From the NCBI GenBank assembly GCA_963784065.1, contig CAWAQA010000003.1, positions 930,001 to 994,000 of the forward strand: a stretch of DNA of 64,000 nt, in the 5' to 3' direction. The notes beneath the pieces were generated by a model that searched no databases, was not told where the DNA came from, and saw only the letters and a program-made list of their open reading frames with translations. Below, piece after piece: positions 9,724-17,735 of this stretch. The stretch is from CAWAQA01 sp963784065. GTDB lineage: Bacteria > Acidobacteriota > Vicinamibacteria > Vicinamibacterales > UBA2999. Position 1 is the first letter of the stretch. Each line of letters starts with the position of its first letter. The translations under genes and the position numbers were made by a program.

Positions 9724-10341
9724 GTCTCTGTGTCTCTGTGGTTCGTGCTCATGGTGTGTGCCGCGCCACCCGCGCATGCGCAGATCCGCGGATTCGCCGA
9801 CGTCGGGTCCACGACCTTCGCGGCGACGCAAAGCTTCGAGACGATCCTCGGCACGGCGAGCGGCGTGGTGTTCGGCGGCGGCGTCGAGGCAGTGCTGCCG
9901 AAGAACATCTTCGTGAACGTGCGCGCGTCGCGCTTCCGCAAGACGGGCGAACGCGTCTTCGTCACCGAGAGCGGCGAGCGGTTCGGCCTCGGCATCCCGA
10001 CGACCATCACGGTCACGCCCATCGAGTTCACCGGCGGGTACCGGTTCGATCGCGGGTGGCGCATCGTGCCCTACGGTGGCGGCGGCGTCGGCCGCCACCG
10101 GTACGAAGAGGTGTCCGATTTCGCCGACGAGGCCGAGGAGGTGAACGAGTCGTTCACCGGCTATCACGTGCTCGGCGGAGCCGAGTTCCGCCTGTCACAG
10201 TGGCTCGGCGCAGCCGGCGAGCTGCAATGGGCCACGGTACCCGATGCGCTCGGCAGCGATCCCAACGGCGTGTCGAGCCATTTCGACGAAACCGATCTCG
10301 GCGGACTGACGGTCCGGGTCAAGTTCGTCATCGGACGCTGA
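9724..10341 (+). CDS. Predicted outer-membrane beta-barrel protein
   Basis: About 205 residues from GTG 9724, which gives a short signal peptide (MSVSLWFVLMVCAAPPAHAQ). A start farther upstream at 9619 would read through the spacer repeat and is rejected. The mature part has alternating hydrophobic beta strands, Gly-rich turns (IVPYGGGGVGRHRYEEV), and ends LTVRVKFVIGR, typical of small opacity/OmpA-like eight-stranded barrels. Substrate or role is not evident. The gene lies downstream of the subtilase and two bases before the alkyltransferase-like gene, possibly within one transcript. Confidence 0.65.
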   Translation, partial: VSVSLWFVLMVCAAPPAHAQIRGFADVGSTTFAATQSFETILGTASGVVFGGGVEAVLPKNIFVNVRASRFRKTGERVFVTESGERFGLGIPTTITVTPIEFTGGYRFDRGWRIVPYGGGGVGRHRYEEVSDFADEAEEVNESFTGYHVLGGAEFRLSQWLGAAGELQWATVPDALGSDPNGVSSHFDETDLGGLTVRVKFVIGR

Positions 10342-10343
10342 CC

Positions 10344-10645
10344 ATGGTTGCTTTCGGGCGCGCGTGCTGGCGGTCGTCCGCCGCATCCCCGCCGGGCGCG
10401 TGGCCACCTACGGCGACGTCGCCGCCCTCGCCGGCAGCCCGCGCGCCCACCGTGCGGTCGGCAACATCATGCGGGAATGCCGCGACCCGGCGACTCCGTG
10501 CCACCGGGTGATCGGCGCCGGCGGCGCCATCGGCGGCTACGGCGGCAACCTCCAGCTCAAACGCGAACTGCTGCGCCATGAAGGCATCGAGGTCGGCATG
10601 TCGCGTATCCGCCGCTTCAACGAAGTGCGGTTTCGCCGGCGGTAG
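10344..10645 (+). CDS. Alkyltransferase-like / MGMT C-terminal domain protein (apparent missing base near 10353)
   Basis: Single-domain relative of O6-alkylguanine-DNA alkyltransferase. The helix-turn-helix region (GRVATYGDVAALAG), the reactive-site motif PCHRV and the following GGYGGNLQLKRELL are all present, so the active-site Cys is retained; the N-terminal domain of full MGMT is missing, as in the Atl family (about 100 residues). The open frame begins at GTG 10364, but one added C near 10353 would give ATG 10344 followed by VAFRARVLAVVRRIP, the N-terminus normally seen in this family. I therefore place the start at 10344. It could repair alkylated bases directly or act as a damage sensor handing over to nucleotide excision repair. 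Confidence 0.85.
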
Positions 10646-10649
10646 TCGG

Positions 10650-10730
10650 CGGTCTTCGGTCTACGGTTTCCGGTGCAACGGTAGCGAGCTTGTTCGACCG
10701 AAGACCGAAGACCGAAGACCGTAGACTGAA
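10650..10730. repeat. CGGTCTNCGG / CCGAAGACCG spacer repeat
   Basis: CGGTCTTCGGTCTACGG (about 10652-10668) faces a triple CCGAAGACCG unit (about 10698-10724) ending GTAGACTG, so the stretch can fold into a long imperfect hairpin. The same family occurs at 38,270-38,350, 44,120-44,250 and near 51,800. It separates the alkyltransferase-like gene from the sigma factor gene. The segment 10731-10833 holds no recognised element except AGGAG just before GTG 10834. Confidence 0.6.
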
Positions 10731-10833
10731 CCAACGTCTCCCCCCCTCCGTCTCTGACCTTGTGCCGTTTCTGACCCGCACGATTCCGGGGCAACCCGCA
10801 GGACCCGCCCACTCGTCTAAGGCTCCAGGAGAC

Positions 10834-11409
10834 GTGAGAACAGCCGACCTCGAACTGGCGCGGCGATGCCAGAAGGGTGACGCCGCGGCCTTCGAGGAGC
10901 TGTACCGTCAGCACGCGGGGCGCCTGTATAACCTGGCGTTTCGGATGGCGGGCTCGGCGCAGGAGGCCGACGACCTGCTTCAGGACGTGTTTCTGCAGGT
11001 CCACCGGAAGCTGGGCAGCTTCAAGGGCGACTCCAGCCTGGGGACCTGGCTATACCGGGTCGGGATGAACCACTGCCTGGATTACCTGCGCGGCCGACAA
11101 GCGAAGATGGGCCGCGCCACTGATTCGCTCGACGCGGAGGGAGCGGACGAGCCAGTGGCTCCCGGGTCCGCTCTGCCGGCCGCCATCAGCCGGATGGACC
11201 TCGAACGGGCGATCGGCCGGCTGCCCGAGGGCTGCCGCGCAGCGTTCCTCCTGCATGACGTCGAAGGCTTCGAGCACCAGGAGGTGGCGAGAATTCTGGG
11301 CGTGTCGCAGGGAACCTCCAAGTCGCAGGTCCACAAGGCCCGCATGAAGCTGCGGGCGATGCTTTCACCCCACCGCGCAGGCGTGCGCGGCGGGGACCGC
11401 GAATGTTGA
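10834..11409 (+). CDS. ECF-type RNA polymerase sigma factor (RpoE-like)
   Basis: Alternative sigma factor, likely responding to envelope conditions. From GTG 10834 it is 191 residues, a normal ECF length. Region 2 is clear (YNLAFRMAGSAQEADDLLQD, then LGTWLYRVGMNHCLDYLRG), and region 4 carries an HTH with HQEVARILGVSQGTSKSQVH. An upstream ATG at 10690 exists but would translate the spacer repeat; AGGAG at 10827-10831 marks the GTG, although its spacing is short. The gene is followed after four bases by an anti-sigma factor and then an exported SGD-repeat protein, so the three form an operon in which the anti-sigma factor probably controls this protein. Confidence 0.9.
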   Translation: MRTADLELARRCQKGDAAAFEELYRQHAGRLYNLAFRMAGSAQEADDLLQDVFLQVHRKLGSFKGDSSLGTWLYRVGMNHCLDYLRGRQAKMGRATDSLDAEGADEPVAPGSALPAAISRMDLERAIGRLPEGCRAAFLLHDVEGFEHQEVARILGVSQGTSKSQVHKARMKLRAMLSPHRAGVRGGDREC

Positions 11410-11413
11410 GCGC

Positions 11414-12164
11414 ATGAACTGTCATCACTACGAAGCGGCGCTGAGCGAGTACATCGACGGCGCGCTGCAGGGATCCGATCAGCCCGAGGATGCAGCGCTG
11501 CTCGACGGGGTCGAGCGGCACCTCGCCGGGTGCGAGCGGTGCCGGGCGATCGTCGAGGATCTCCACACGCTGCGGGACGCGGCGCGCACGCTCGAGCCGC
11601 ATGTCCCGCCCGCACATGTGTGGACTCGCATCGCGAGCGAGACGAGCATCAGCAGCCGCCGCTCCGGGTGGGCGATCCGTCCCCCGGCCGTGCGCTGGCA
11701 GCCGCTCGCCACCGCCGCAGGTACTGGTGCTCGTGCTCGGCGGATCGTGGATCGGATGGCGCCAGGCCACCGCGCCGGCGCCCGCCGCCACCGCCGCGCG
11801 TCCGCAAGGCCAGCCACCCGATCCGGCGCTGGTGCAGGACGTGGAAACGGAGCTGAGGCTGGCCGAAGAACACTATGTCAGGGCAATCGCCGGCCTGGAA
11901 ACGATCGCGAAGAGCGAAGGCTCGGAGCTGGATTCGCAGACGGCGGAAGTGCTGCAGGCGAACCTGACCGTCATCGACGCGGCGATAGGCGAGAGCCGTG
12001 CCGCGCTGCAGACGGAGCCGTCGAGCGACGTGGCGCGGAGCAGCCTGTTCGAAGGGCTGCGGCGCAAGGTGACGCTGCTGCAGGACACAATCGCGCTCAT
12101 CAACGAGATGCGGAAGGGCAACCAGGAAGGCGCCGCCCGCATCGTGTCGGGGTTGAACCAATGA
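11414..12164 (+). CDS. Zinc-finger anti-sigma factor (apparent frameshift near 11715)
   Basis: Membrane-bound negative regulator of the preceding sigma factor. The N-terminus has the ZAS signature: His and Cys in MNCHHYEAALSEYIDG and the HLAGCERCRAI motif (H-x3-C-x2-C). A transmembrane helix (VLVLVLGGSWIGW) and a periplasmic helical domain follow (ETELRLAEEHYVRAIAGL to SGLNQ). The zinc-finger part and the part from the membrane helix onward are in different frames, so one base is wrong near 11712-11722; the corrected product is about 250 residues. Without that correction the first frame runs straight into the downstream gene and creates a false fusion. The stop overlaps the next ATG (ATGA at 12161-12164). 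Confidence 0.85.
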
Positions 12165-13279
12165 GAGTCATCAGGCAGGCCGTGTTCGTGATTGGAGGCA
12201 TCGCGGCATGCGCGATGCCGGCTGCTGCCCAGGAGCCGGAGTGGGTGCACCGGCTGCGGGAGGAAGTCAGCCGCCAAGTACGGGACCTGGCGAGTATCCA
12301 GACGAACGAGGCGCGCGAGCTCGCGCGGGCGGCCGCGGAGCAGGAGCGCAAGCGCGCGGCCGCGCAACGCCGCGCGCGCATGGAAGCGCGGCGCGGGCCC
12401 GAGCAGACCGAGACGTTCACGCGCACCGTGCGCATCGGGCGCAACGGGACCTTCGACCTCTCCAACGTCTCCGGCGACATCGTCGTCACCGGCGGCGGCG
12501 GCGAGGACGTCCGGATCGACGCGACGAAGCGCGTGCGCGGCAACGAGGCTGACGCGAAGGCGCTGCTGCAGGCGATGCAGATTCAAGTCTCGGAACGCAG
12601 CGGCCTCGTCGAGGTCCGGACCGAGCTGCCGCGGCGCCGCAACTGGTCGGGCGGCGTGGACTTCACCGTGACGCTGCCCGCCAGCGCGAACGTGGCCGTC
12701 CGCACGGTATCGGGCGATGTTCGTATCTCCAACGTGCGCGGCGAGCTCCGCGCAGAGACGGTCAGCGGTGACGTCGTGGCCTCGCAGCTCGGGCGCGTCC
12801 GGGTGCTGAAGGCGGTCTCCGGCGACATCCAGGTCACCGATGCGGAAGGCGGGGAGCTCACCGCCGGCACGGTCAGCGGCGATGTGATCGCGCGCGGCCT
12901 GCGGGTGAAGACGATCGAGCTCGAGTCAGTCAGCGGCGACGTGCGGTTCACCGACGTCGAATCGGAGCGTGTGAACCTGCGGACGATCAACGGGGACATC
13001 GAATACAGCGGGCGGCTGGCGCGCAGCGGCCGCTACGACCTGCAGTCGCACTCGGGCGACATCCGGCTCGCCGCCGTCGGCAATACCGGTTTCGACGTCG
13101 ACGCCAACACGTTCAGCGGCGACATCAGGTCGGATTTCCAGGTCCGCGCCAACGCGCCGGTGGCAGACGCAGCCGACCGTAGCGGTATGAGCCGCTCACT
13201 GCGCGGCGCCGTCGGCGATGCCAGCGCGATCCTGACGCTGCGCTCCTTCAACGGCGACATCGTGATCACGAAGCCGTAG
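12161..13279 (+). CDS. Exported DUF4097-like protein with ten SGD/NGD repeats
   Basis: 372 residues: a signal peptide (MRVIRQAVFVIGGIAACAMP, cleavage near AAAQ), a charged helical segment rich in Arg/Ala/Glu (about residues 30-85), then a repeated beta structure in which ten xSGD[IV] or xNGDI steps occur at intervals of about 18-25 residues. This is the layout of DUF4097-type beta-helix proteins. The last repeat ends FNGDIVITKP. Such proteins often accompany ECF sigma / anti-sigma pairs, as here, but their role is not established; a cell-envelope sensor or structural ligand is possible. The ATG overlaps the anti-sigma stop, so expression is translationally coupled. Confidence 0.8.
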   Translation: MRVIRQAVFVIGGIAACAMPAAAQEPEWVHRLREEVSRQVRDLASIQTNEARELARAAAEQERKRAAAQRRARMEARRGPEQTETFTRTVRIGRNGTFDLSNVSGDIVVTGGGGEDVRIDATKRVRGNEADAKALLQAMQIQVSERSGLVEVRTELPRRRNWSGGVDFTVTLPASANVAVRTVSGDVRISNVRGELRAETVSGDVVASQLGRVRVLKAVSGDIQVTDAEGGELTAGTVSGDVIARGLRVKTIELESVSGDVRFTDVESERVNLRTINGDIEYSGRLARSGRYDLQSHSGDIRLAAVGNTGFDVDANTFSGDIRSDFQVRANAPVADAADRSGMSRSLRGAVGDASAILTLRSFNGDIVITKP

Positions 13280-13314
13280 AGCCGGGCTTTGGGCTCCGGC
13301 TCGCCGCAACCCTC

Positions 13315-13320
13315 TATACT
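13315..13320 (+). promoter_or_regulatory. Possible -10 box (TATACT) for a leaderless M28 peptidase mRNA
   Basis: TATACT ends six bases before the ATG at 13327, so transcription from it would start at or next to the start codon. No good -35 hexamer was seen at 17 bp, and no Shine-Dalgarno sequence precedes the ATG, which fits a leaderless transcript. Sequence-only guess. Confidence 0.3.
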
Positions 13321-13326
13321 GCAGCC

Positions 13327-14335
13327 ATGGCTCCGTTCCGCTCGCGGCGGCTCAGTGGCCTCGCCGTTCTGGCGTTCGTCGCCGCCTGTATGTGGGGCCC
13401 GATGTCACCGGACCCACGGGGCTCCGCGGCCCAGTCGGCTCCTGCTGCGGTTACGGCACCGGCCGAAAGCCGCGTCAGCGCCGACGAGCTGATGCGCGTC
13501 GTCAGCGAACTCGCTTCTCCACGCTACGAAGGACGCCGTACCGGCACCAACGGCGGGCGCGCTGCGCGTGCCTTCATCCGGGATGCCTTTGCCAGCCTCG
13601 GCCTCGATCCGGCAGGGACGTCCGGGTTCGAGCAGCCGTTCCAGTTCACGCACCCGAACCGGCGCGGGCGAACGGAGTACGCCGCCGCCAATCTCGTTGG
13701 CGCCGTGAAAGGGACGACCTCCACACCCCGGACGATTGTCATCACGGCGCACTACGATCACGTCGGCGTCCGGAACGGCCGGACCTACCCGGGCGCGGAT
13801 GACAACGCGTCGGGCATTGCCGCCCTGCTCACGATTGCACGCTACATCAAGGCTCACCCGCTGCGTCACCCTGTGCTCTTCGTGGCGTTCGACGCCGAGG
13901 AGCTCGGCCTCTCCGGTGCAAAGGCATTCACGGCCCGGCCGCTCCGGCCGCTCAGGGACATCGCCCTCAACGTCAACATGGACATGGTGTCGCGCAACGA
14001 CCGCAACGAGATTTTCGCGGTCGGCACGTAACCACTCCCCCTGGTTGAAGCCGGTGATCGAAGATGTGCAGCGGCGGGCAGCCGTGAGCATCCGGTTCGG
14101 TCATGACCGCCCGGGCACGGGAGCAGAGGACTGGACGCTGCTGTCGGACCATGGGGCGTTCCATCAGGCCGGCGTGCCGTTCGTCTACTTCGGCGTCGAA
14201 GACCACCCCGACTACCACGAGCCGACGGACACCGCAGATCGGATCAACCCCGCCTTCTTCCGCGGCGCCGTCGACACGATCCTCGAAGCCATCATCGCGC
14301 TCGATGGGGCGCTCGAACCCCAGAGAGCTCCCTAG
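13327..14335 (+). CDS. Secreted M28-family zinc aminopeptidase (apparent frameshift near 14028)
   Basis: Predicted exported, two-zinc aminopeptidase. The N-terminus is hydrophobic (LSGLAVLAFVAACMWG). Metal and catalytic motifs appear in the usual order: His in TAHYDHVG, bridging Asp in PGADDNASG, Glu pair in FDAEELGLSG, Asp in NVNMDMVSR, and the last His in EDHPDYHEPTDT. The frame ends at 14031 in EIFAVGT, but the next frame continues RNHSPWLKPVIEDVQRR to a stop at 14335; one added base near 14028 joins them into about 336 residues, a normal M28 size. With the nearby subtilases it suggests an investment in extracellular protein degradation. Confidence 0.87.
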
Positions 14336-14772
14336 TCCCGGCTCCCCCAACTCCCAGGCTCCAAACTTCCCAGCTCCCAATCAGGCCGCGCTGAAGCGTG
14401 GATGTCGGAGCGCCGGCCGCATTGCGCCAACCCGTTGCGGATCACTTGGAAAACCGCGTGTCGGAGTAGTCCGCCCGGCTGCCGCCGGCACGTCATACGT
14501 CGTCAGAGTAACGGCGCTTAATAGGACTCTATATGACAGTGAATGTCATTTGACTGCATTTAACGTCGAGCTCCGGGATCGGAAATCCGGATCTCACGAT
14601 CGGCTTTCCGGCACTTCGCAGATAGCGACTTTCCTTAGAGAAATCGCGATGTCGAGAATTTTGACCTCTGCGGGAGACACGAAACGGACGGGGAGCCGAC
14701 AGCCCAAACACGCTACCTGGTCAATACGTGGGTGTTTTCAGTGGCGGTCGCTTTGCCACTTGAGATGACACC
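14336..14772. other. Regulatory spacer before the first HxVWGD cassette
   Basis: A 437 bp region less GC-rich than its surroundings. It starts with CTCCCAACTCCCAGG-like degenerate repeats, then has TGACAGTGAATGTCA (an odd palindrome near 14532-14546). The last ~130 bp resemble the spacer in front of the second cassette: AATTTTGACCTC followed by GGGAGACA (about 14655-14680), and GCCACTTGAGATGACACC directly before ATG 14773. The conserved parts are probably the promoter and translation signals of the duplicated cassette. No gene was found. Confidence 0.55.
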
Positions 14773-16647
14773 ATGCTCAAACGAAGTATTGCACTCATCG
14801 CGCTCCTCCTCGCGTTCCCCCCGAGGGATGCCTCAGCCCAGCTGCTGAGCAATCTCCTCGGCGGCCTGACGGGGAACGGGAAAGCGGATTCGACCTGGTC
14901 CAGTCGGAACGTGGACAAAGAAGTCCTGAAGGCGGTTCGGGCCGGCCAGAAGACGCGCGTCATCATCAAATACAAGCCGGGCGCCCGCACGCGGATGCAC
15001 GCCTGGATGAAGGCCGCCGGCAAGAACGGCCGGATGCGCGGCGAGTCGCTCCGCGGCGGCACCCTGACCCTCGAGCTGCCGGCCGAGATCGTCAAGCTGC
15101 TCTCCACGCACGCCGACACCCTCGGCCTCTCCATCGATGCCCCCGTCTACTCCTCGCAGCTCCTCGGCGGGCTGACCGGCGGCAGCTATCCGGTGCCGAG
15201 CAACAGCAACCCGGAGAATCCCTACGCGACGACCTGGGCGTACGACGGCCAGCAGCTGCGCAAGACGCTGGGCGTCAAGGCGACCGACGTCGGGCGCGGC
15301 GTCGGCGTGGCCATCATCGATTCCGGCATCGCGGAGACGCCGGACCTGAAGGGCCGCATCTCGGCGTTCTACGACTTCACGGGCGACGGCGCCCCGGTCG
15401 CGACCGCGCCCACTGACGGCTACGGGCACGGCACGCACATCGCCGGCCTGATTGCCGGGTCCGGCGCGCGGTCCAACGGCAAGTATGTCGGCGTCGCCAC
15501 CAACGCCCGCGTGATCGGGCTCAAGGTGCTCAACGCCCAGGGCGGCGGCTACTCCAGCGACGTCATCGAGGCGGTCGAGTTCGCCACCGAGCACAAGGCG
15601 GCGCTCGGCATCGACGTCCTCAACATGTCGCTCGGCCACCCGATTGACGAGCCGTCGGCGACCGACCCGCTGGTCCAGGCGGTCGAGCGCGCCACGCGCG
15701 CCGGCATCGTCGTCGTGGTCTCGGCCGGCAACGTCGGCATGAACCGCACGACCGGCCTGATCGGCTACGCCGGCATCACCTCGCCGGGCAACGCCCCGTC
15801 GGCGTTGACGGTCGGCTCGGCCCGCCACAAGGCGACGGCGTCGCGCGGCGACGACGAGGTCTCGATGTTCAGCTCGCGCGGGCCGACGTGGTTCGACGGC
15901 CGCAGCAAGCCGGACATCATCGCCCCCGGCCAGGCGCTCATCGCCACCGTGCCCAGCACGTCGACGCTCGCCCTCAACCTCGCCAACCAGGTCGACATCC
16001 CGGGCTACATCAAGCTGAGTGGCACGAGCATGGCGGCCGGCGTCACCTCGGGCATCGTCGCCAACATGATCGACACCAATCGCCGCGACGAGGGGCCGAC
16101 CTCGGTCCTCACGCCGAACGCCATCAAGGCGATGCTGATGTTCACGGCCATCCCGGTGACCGATCCGGACCCGGCGACGCCGCGGCAGCTCGAGCAGGGC
16201 GCGGGCGCCCTCAACGCCGCCGGCGCGATCAAGCTCGCCAAGGCCATCAACCCGAGCGCGGCGCGCGGCCTGTCGTGGCTGCAGGAGGGCGTCGAGATGT
16301 TCGAGCCCATCGCCGGGGTCACCGAGGCCTGGGGCCAGCACATCGTCTGGGGCGACCACATCGTCTGGGGCGATACCGTCCTCACCAACGTCGACGCCTT
16401 CGCCGACCACGTGGTGTGGGGCGACGCCGATCACGTGGTCTGGGGCGACAGCTTCCTCCAGGGCGTGAATCTGGTCATGGACTCGGTCGCCAGCTGGGGC
16501 TCGCAGATCGTCTGGTCCAACAGCACCGACCACATCGTCTGGGGCGATAGCGATCACATCGTCTGGGGCGACAGCGACCACGTCGTCTGGGGCGACAGCG
16601 ACCACGTGGTCTGGGGCGACAGCGTCCTCAGCCTGATCGGTCTCTAA
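14773..16647 (+). CDS. Secreted S8 subtilase with C-terminal HxVWGD repeat array (cassette copy 1)
   Basis: 624 residues, uninterrupted. Signal peptide (MLKRSIALIALLLAFPPRD), then an inhibitor-I9-like propeptide (TRVIIKYKPGARTRMHAWMK), then the catalytic domain: Asp in VGVAIIDSGI, His in GHGTHIAGLIAGSG, Ser in LSGTSMAAGVTSG, plus VVVSAGNVGMN. After the catalytic core comes a roughly 100-residue tail with eight exact H[IV]VWGD motifs and one variant (QIVWSN), in blocks separated by short linkers, including SFLQGVNLVMDS. The family role of such tails is not known to me; a surface-binding or self-assembly module is a guess. It is followed after 21 bp by a small membrane-protein gene, and the whole pair is repeated at 17.7-20.4 kb. 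Confidence 0.92.
   Translation: MLKRSIALIALLLAFPPRDASAQLLSNLLGGLTGNGKADSTWSSRNVDKEVLKAVRAGQKTRVIIKYKPGARTRMHAWMKAAGKNGRMRGESLRGGTLTLELPAEIVKLLSTHADTLGLSIDAPVYSSQLLGGLTGGSYPVPSNSNPENPYATTWAYDGQQLRKTLGVKATDVGRGVGVAIIDSGIAETPDLKGRISAFYDFTGDGAPVATAPTDGYGHGTHIAGLIAGSGARSNGKYVGVATNARVIGLKVLNAQGGGYSSDVIEAVEFATEHKAALGIDVLNMSLGHPIDEPSATDPLVQAVERATRAGIVVVVSAGNVGMNRTTGLIGYAGITSPGNAPSALTVGSARHKATASRGDDEVSMFSSRGPTWFDGRSKPDIIAPGQALIATVPSTSTLALNLANQVDIPGYIKLSGTSMAAGVTSGIVANMIDTNRRDEGPTSVLTPNAIKAMLMFTAIPVTDPDPATPRQLEQGAGALNAAGAIKLAKAINPSAARGLSWLQEGVEMFEPIAGVTEAWGQHIVWGDHIVWGDTVLTNVDAFADHVVWGDADHVVWGDSFLQGVNLVMDSVASWGSQIVWSNSTDHIVWGDSDHIVWGDSDHVVWGDSDHVVWGDSVLSLIGL
16339..16620 (+). repeat. HxVWGD coding repeat array, copy 1
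   Basis: In-frame DNA repeats of the type CACATCGTCTGGGGCGAC, 18-24 bp per unit, encoding eight H[IV]VWGD units plus one divergent QIVWSN. Units come as adjacent hexapeptides or are separated by Asp-Ser, Asp-Ala or longer linkers. Codon choice is nearly constant between units, which suggests expansion by slippage or unequal recombination. Confidence 0.92.
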
Positions 16648-16668
16648 GGGGAGAGGAGCGCATTCATC

Positions 16669-17407
16669 ATGAACCGCGTACCTCACGCCCCGACTCTACC
16701 TCGGTGCGGTGATTGCCTCGGGCGCCGGCCTGCTGGTCTATCTCGCGCCGCGGCACCTGGAGAATCCGATCGCCGCGGGCGCCCTGCTGGTGTCGACCCT
16801 CGTGCTGTCGGTGTTCAAGATCCGCCTCCCCCTCGGCAAGGGGGTCTCGACGATGTCAATGGCCTACGCCGTTGATTTCGTGGCCCTGATCATCGAGGGC
16901 GCCAACCTCGCGATGCTCCTGGGCGCGATTGGCGTGCTCATCCAGTGCACGGTCCGCGTGCGCCGGAAGCAGCCGATTCACCGCGCGGCGTTCAGCGCGG
17001 CGGCGGTCATCATCGCGGTGCAGGTCGCCGGCTGGGGCTGGAACGCCCTCGGCGGCAGCCTGTCGAACCTCACGATGACGAGCACCCTGCTGCCGTTGAT
17101 GGTGTGCGCGATCACCTACTTCATCGTGAACACCTCGCTCGTCGTCGGCGCCATCGCCGTCACCTCGTCGGTCTCCCCGGCGCGCGCCTGGAACCCGGAG
17201 TTCCTGCGCAGCGCTCCGGCCTACGTGGTCTCGGCCCTGGTCGCCGGCCTGGTCGCGCTCGCCATCACCAACGGCGTGTTCGTCCTGCTGCCGATTGTCG
17301 CTTCGCCACTCTACGTCTGCTATCGCGGCTATCACCGGCGCTGGACCGAGATGGCCACCGCGCTGCTCAACCGTGCCGCGCAGACCGCAACGCCCGTGAC
17401 CGTGTAA
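16669..17407 (+). CDS. Small polytopic membrane protein (cassette copy 1; apparent frameshift near 16690)
   Basis: About 245 residues with seven or eight hydrophobic segments. The conserved core reads FKIRLPLGKGVSTMSMAYAV, then DFVALI, GWGWNALGG and a helix-rich C-terminus ending YRGYHRRW plus a short tail. It resembles, as far as I recall, the membrane sensor portion found in front of GGDEF or HD-GYP domains in related bacteria, here standing alone; that is inference. From ATG 16669 the frame breaks within about 20 bases; adding one base near 16690 yields RLYLGAVIASGAGLL, which matches the paralog at 19695. The gene follows the subtilase after 21 bp with AGGGGAGAGGAG as ribosome binding site. 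Function unknown, presumably tied to the subtilase. Confidence 0.8.
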
Positions 17408-17426
17408 GTCGCTTCCTGCCGGTTGT

Positions 17427-17450
17427 CCGCTTGCGCACGGGCGCAAGCGG
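17427..17450 (+). terminator. Perfect 10-bp hairpin after the membrane-protein gene
   Basis: CCGCTTGCGC, loop ACGG, GCGCAAGCGG, beginning 20 bp after the stop codon at 17407. The stem is strong but no T run follows, so it may be a Rho-independent-like pause or a 3' stabilising hairpin instead of a full terminator. Confidence 0.5.
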
Positions 17451-17735
17451 GCCGCCGGCCTCGACATGCCAGCAGACCTTTAACGTGTGAAGGAGGACTT
17501 GATAGACAACGCCACCGTTTCTGGAGCACTTCTGGGGTCGGAATCCCGGCGCAGGGGGCCGGAATTCCGACACCCAGTTTTCTTTTGATCTCTGCAGTAA
17601 AAGCGTCGGGTGCCAATTTTTTCGACCTCATCAGGAGACAGAGCCGCGGACGCCGCTCCGACACGTCGAAGCAGGGCTCCGTGCAATTCAGGCCAATTTT
17701 GTGATGGCTGACCCCTTGCCACTTGAGCTGACACC
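17451..17735. other. Spacer before the second HxVWGD cassette, with imperfect dyad
   Basis: Contains an imperfect dyad, GTCGGAATCCCGGC (about 17537-17550) against GCCGGAATTCCGAC (about 17558-17571), two mismatches in 14. The final part repeats elements found in front of cassette 1: AATTTTTTCGACCTC then AGGAGACA (about 17615-17640) and GCCACTTGAGCTGACACC directly before ATG 17736. A short purine-rich GAAGGAGGACTTG at about 17491 looks like a ribosome binding site, but no sensible frame follows it. Confidence 0.5.

Noticed and set aside
10690..10833. Upstream ATG start for the ECF sigma factor
   Set aside because: It would translate the CCGAAGACCG spacer repeat; ECF homology begins after GTG 10834.
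11414..13279. One 621-residue protein fusing an anti-sigma factor to the SGD-repeat protein
   Set aside because: The middle section is nonsense while another frame encodes the true membrane helix and C-terminus of the anti-sigma factor, ending with an ATGA overlap. The fusion is produced by a one-base shift.
14833..16686. A 617-residue open frame on the - strand with PDDVV repeats
   Set aside because: Antisense reading of the HxVWGD subtilase; the repeats simply mirror the coding repeat array. The same applies to the - strand frame at 18802-19629.
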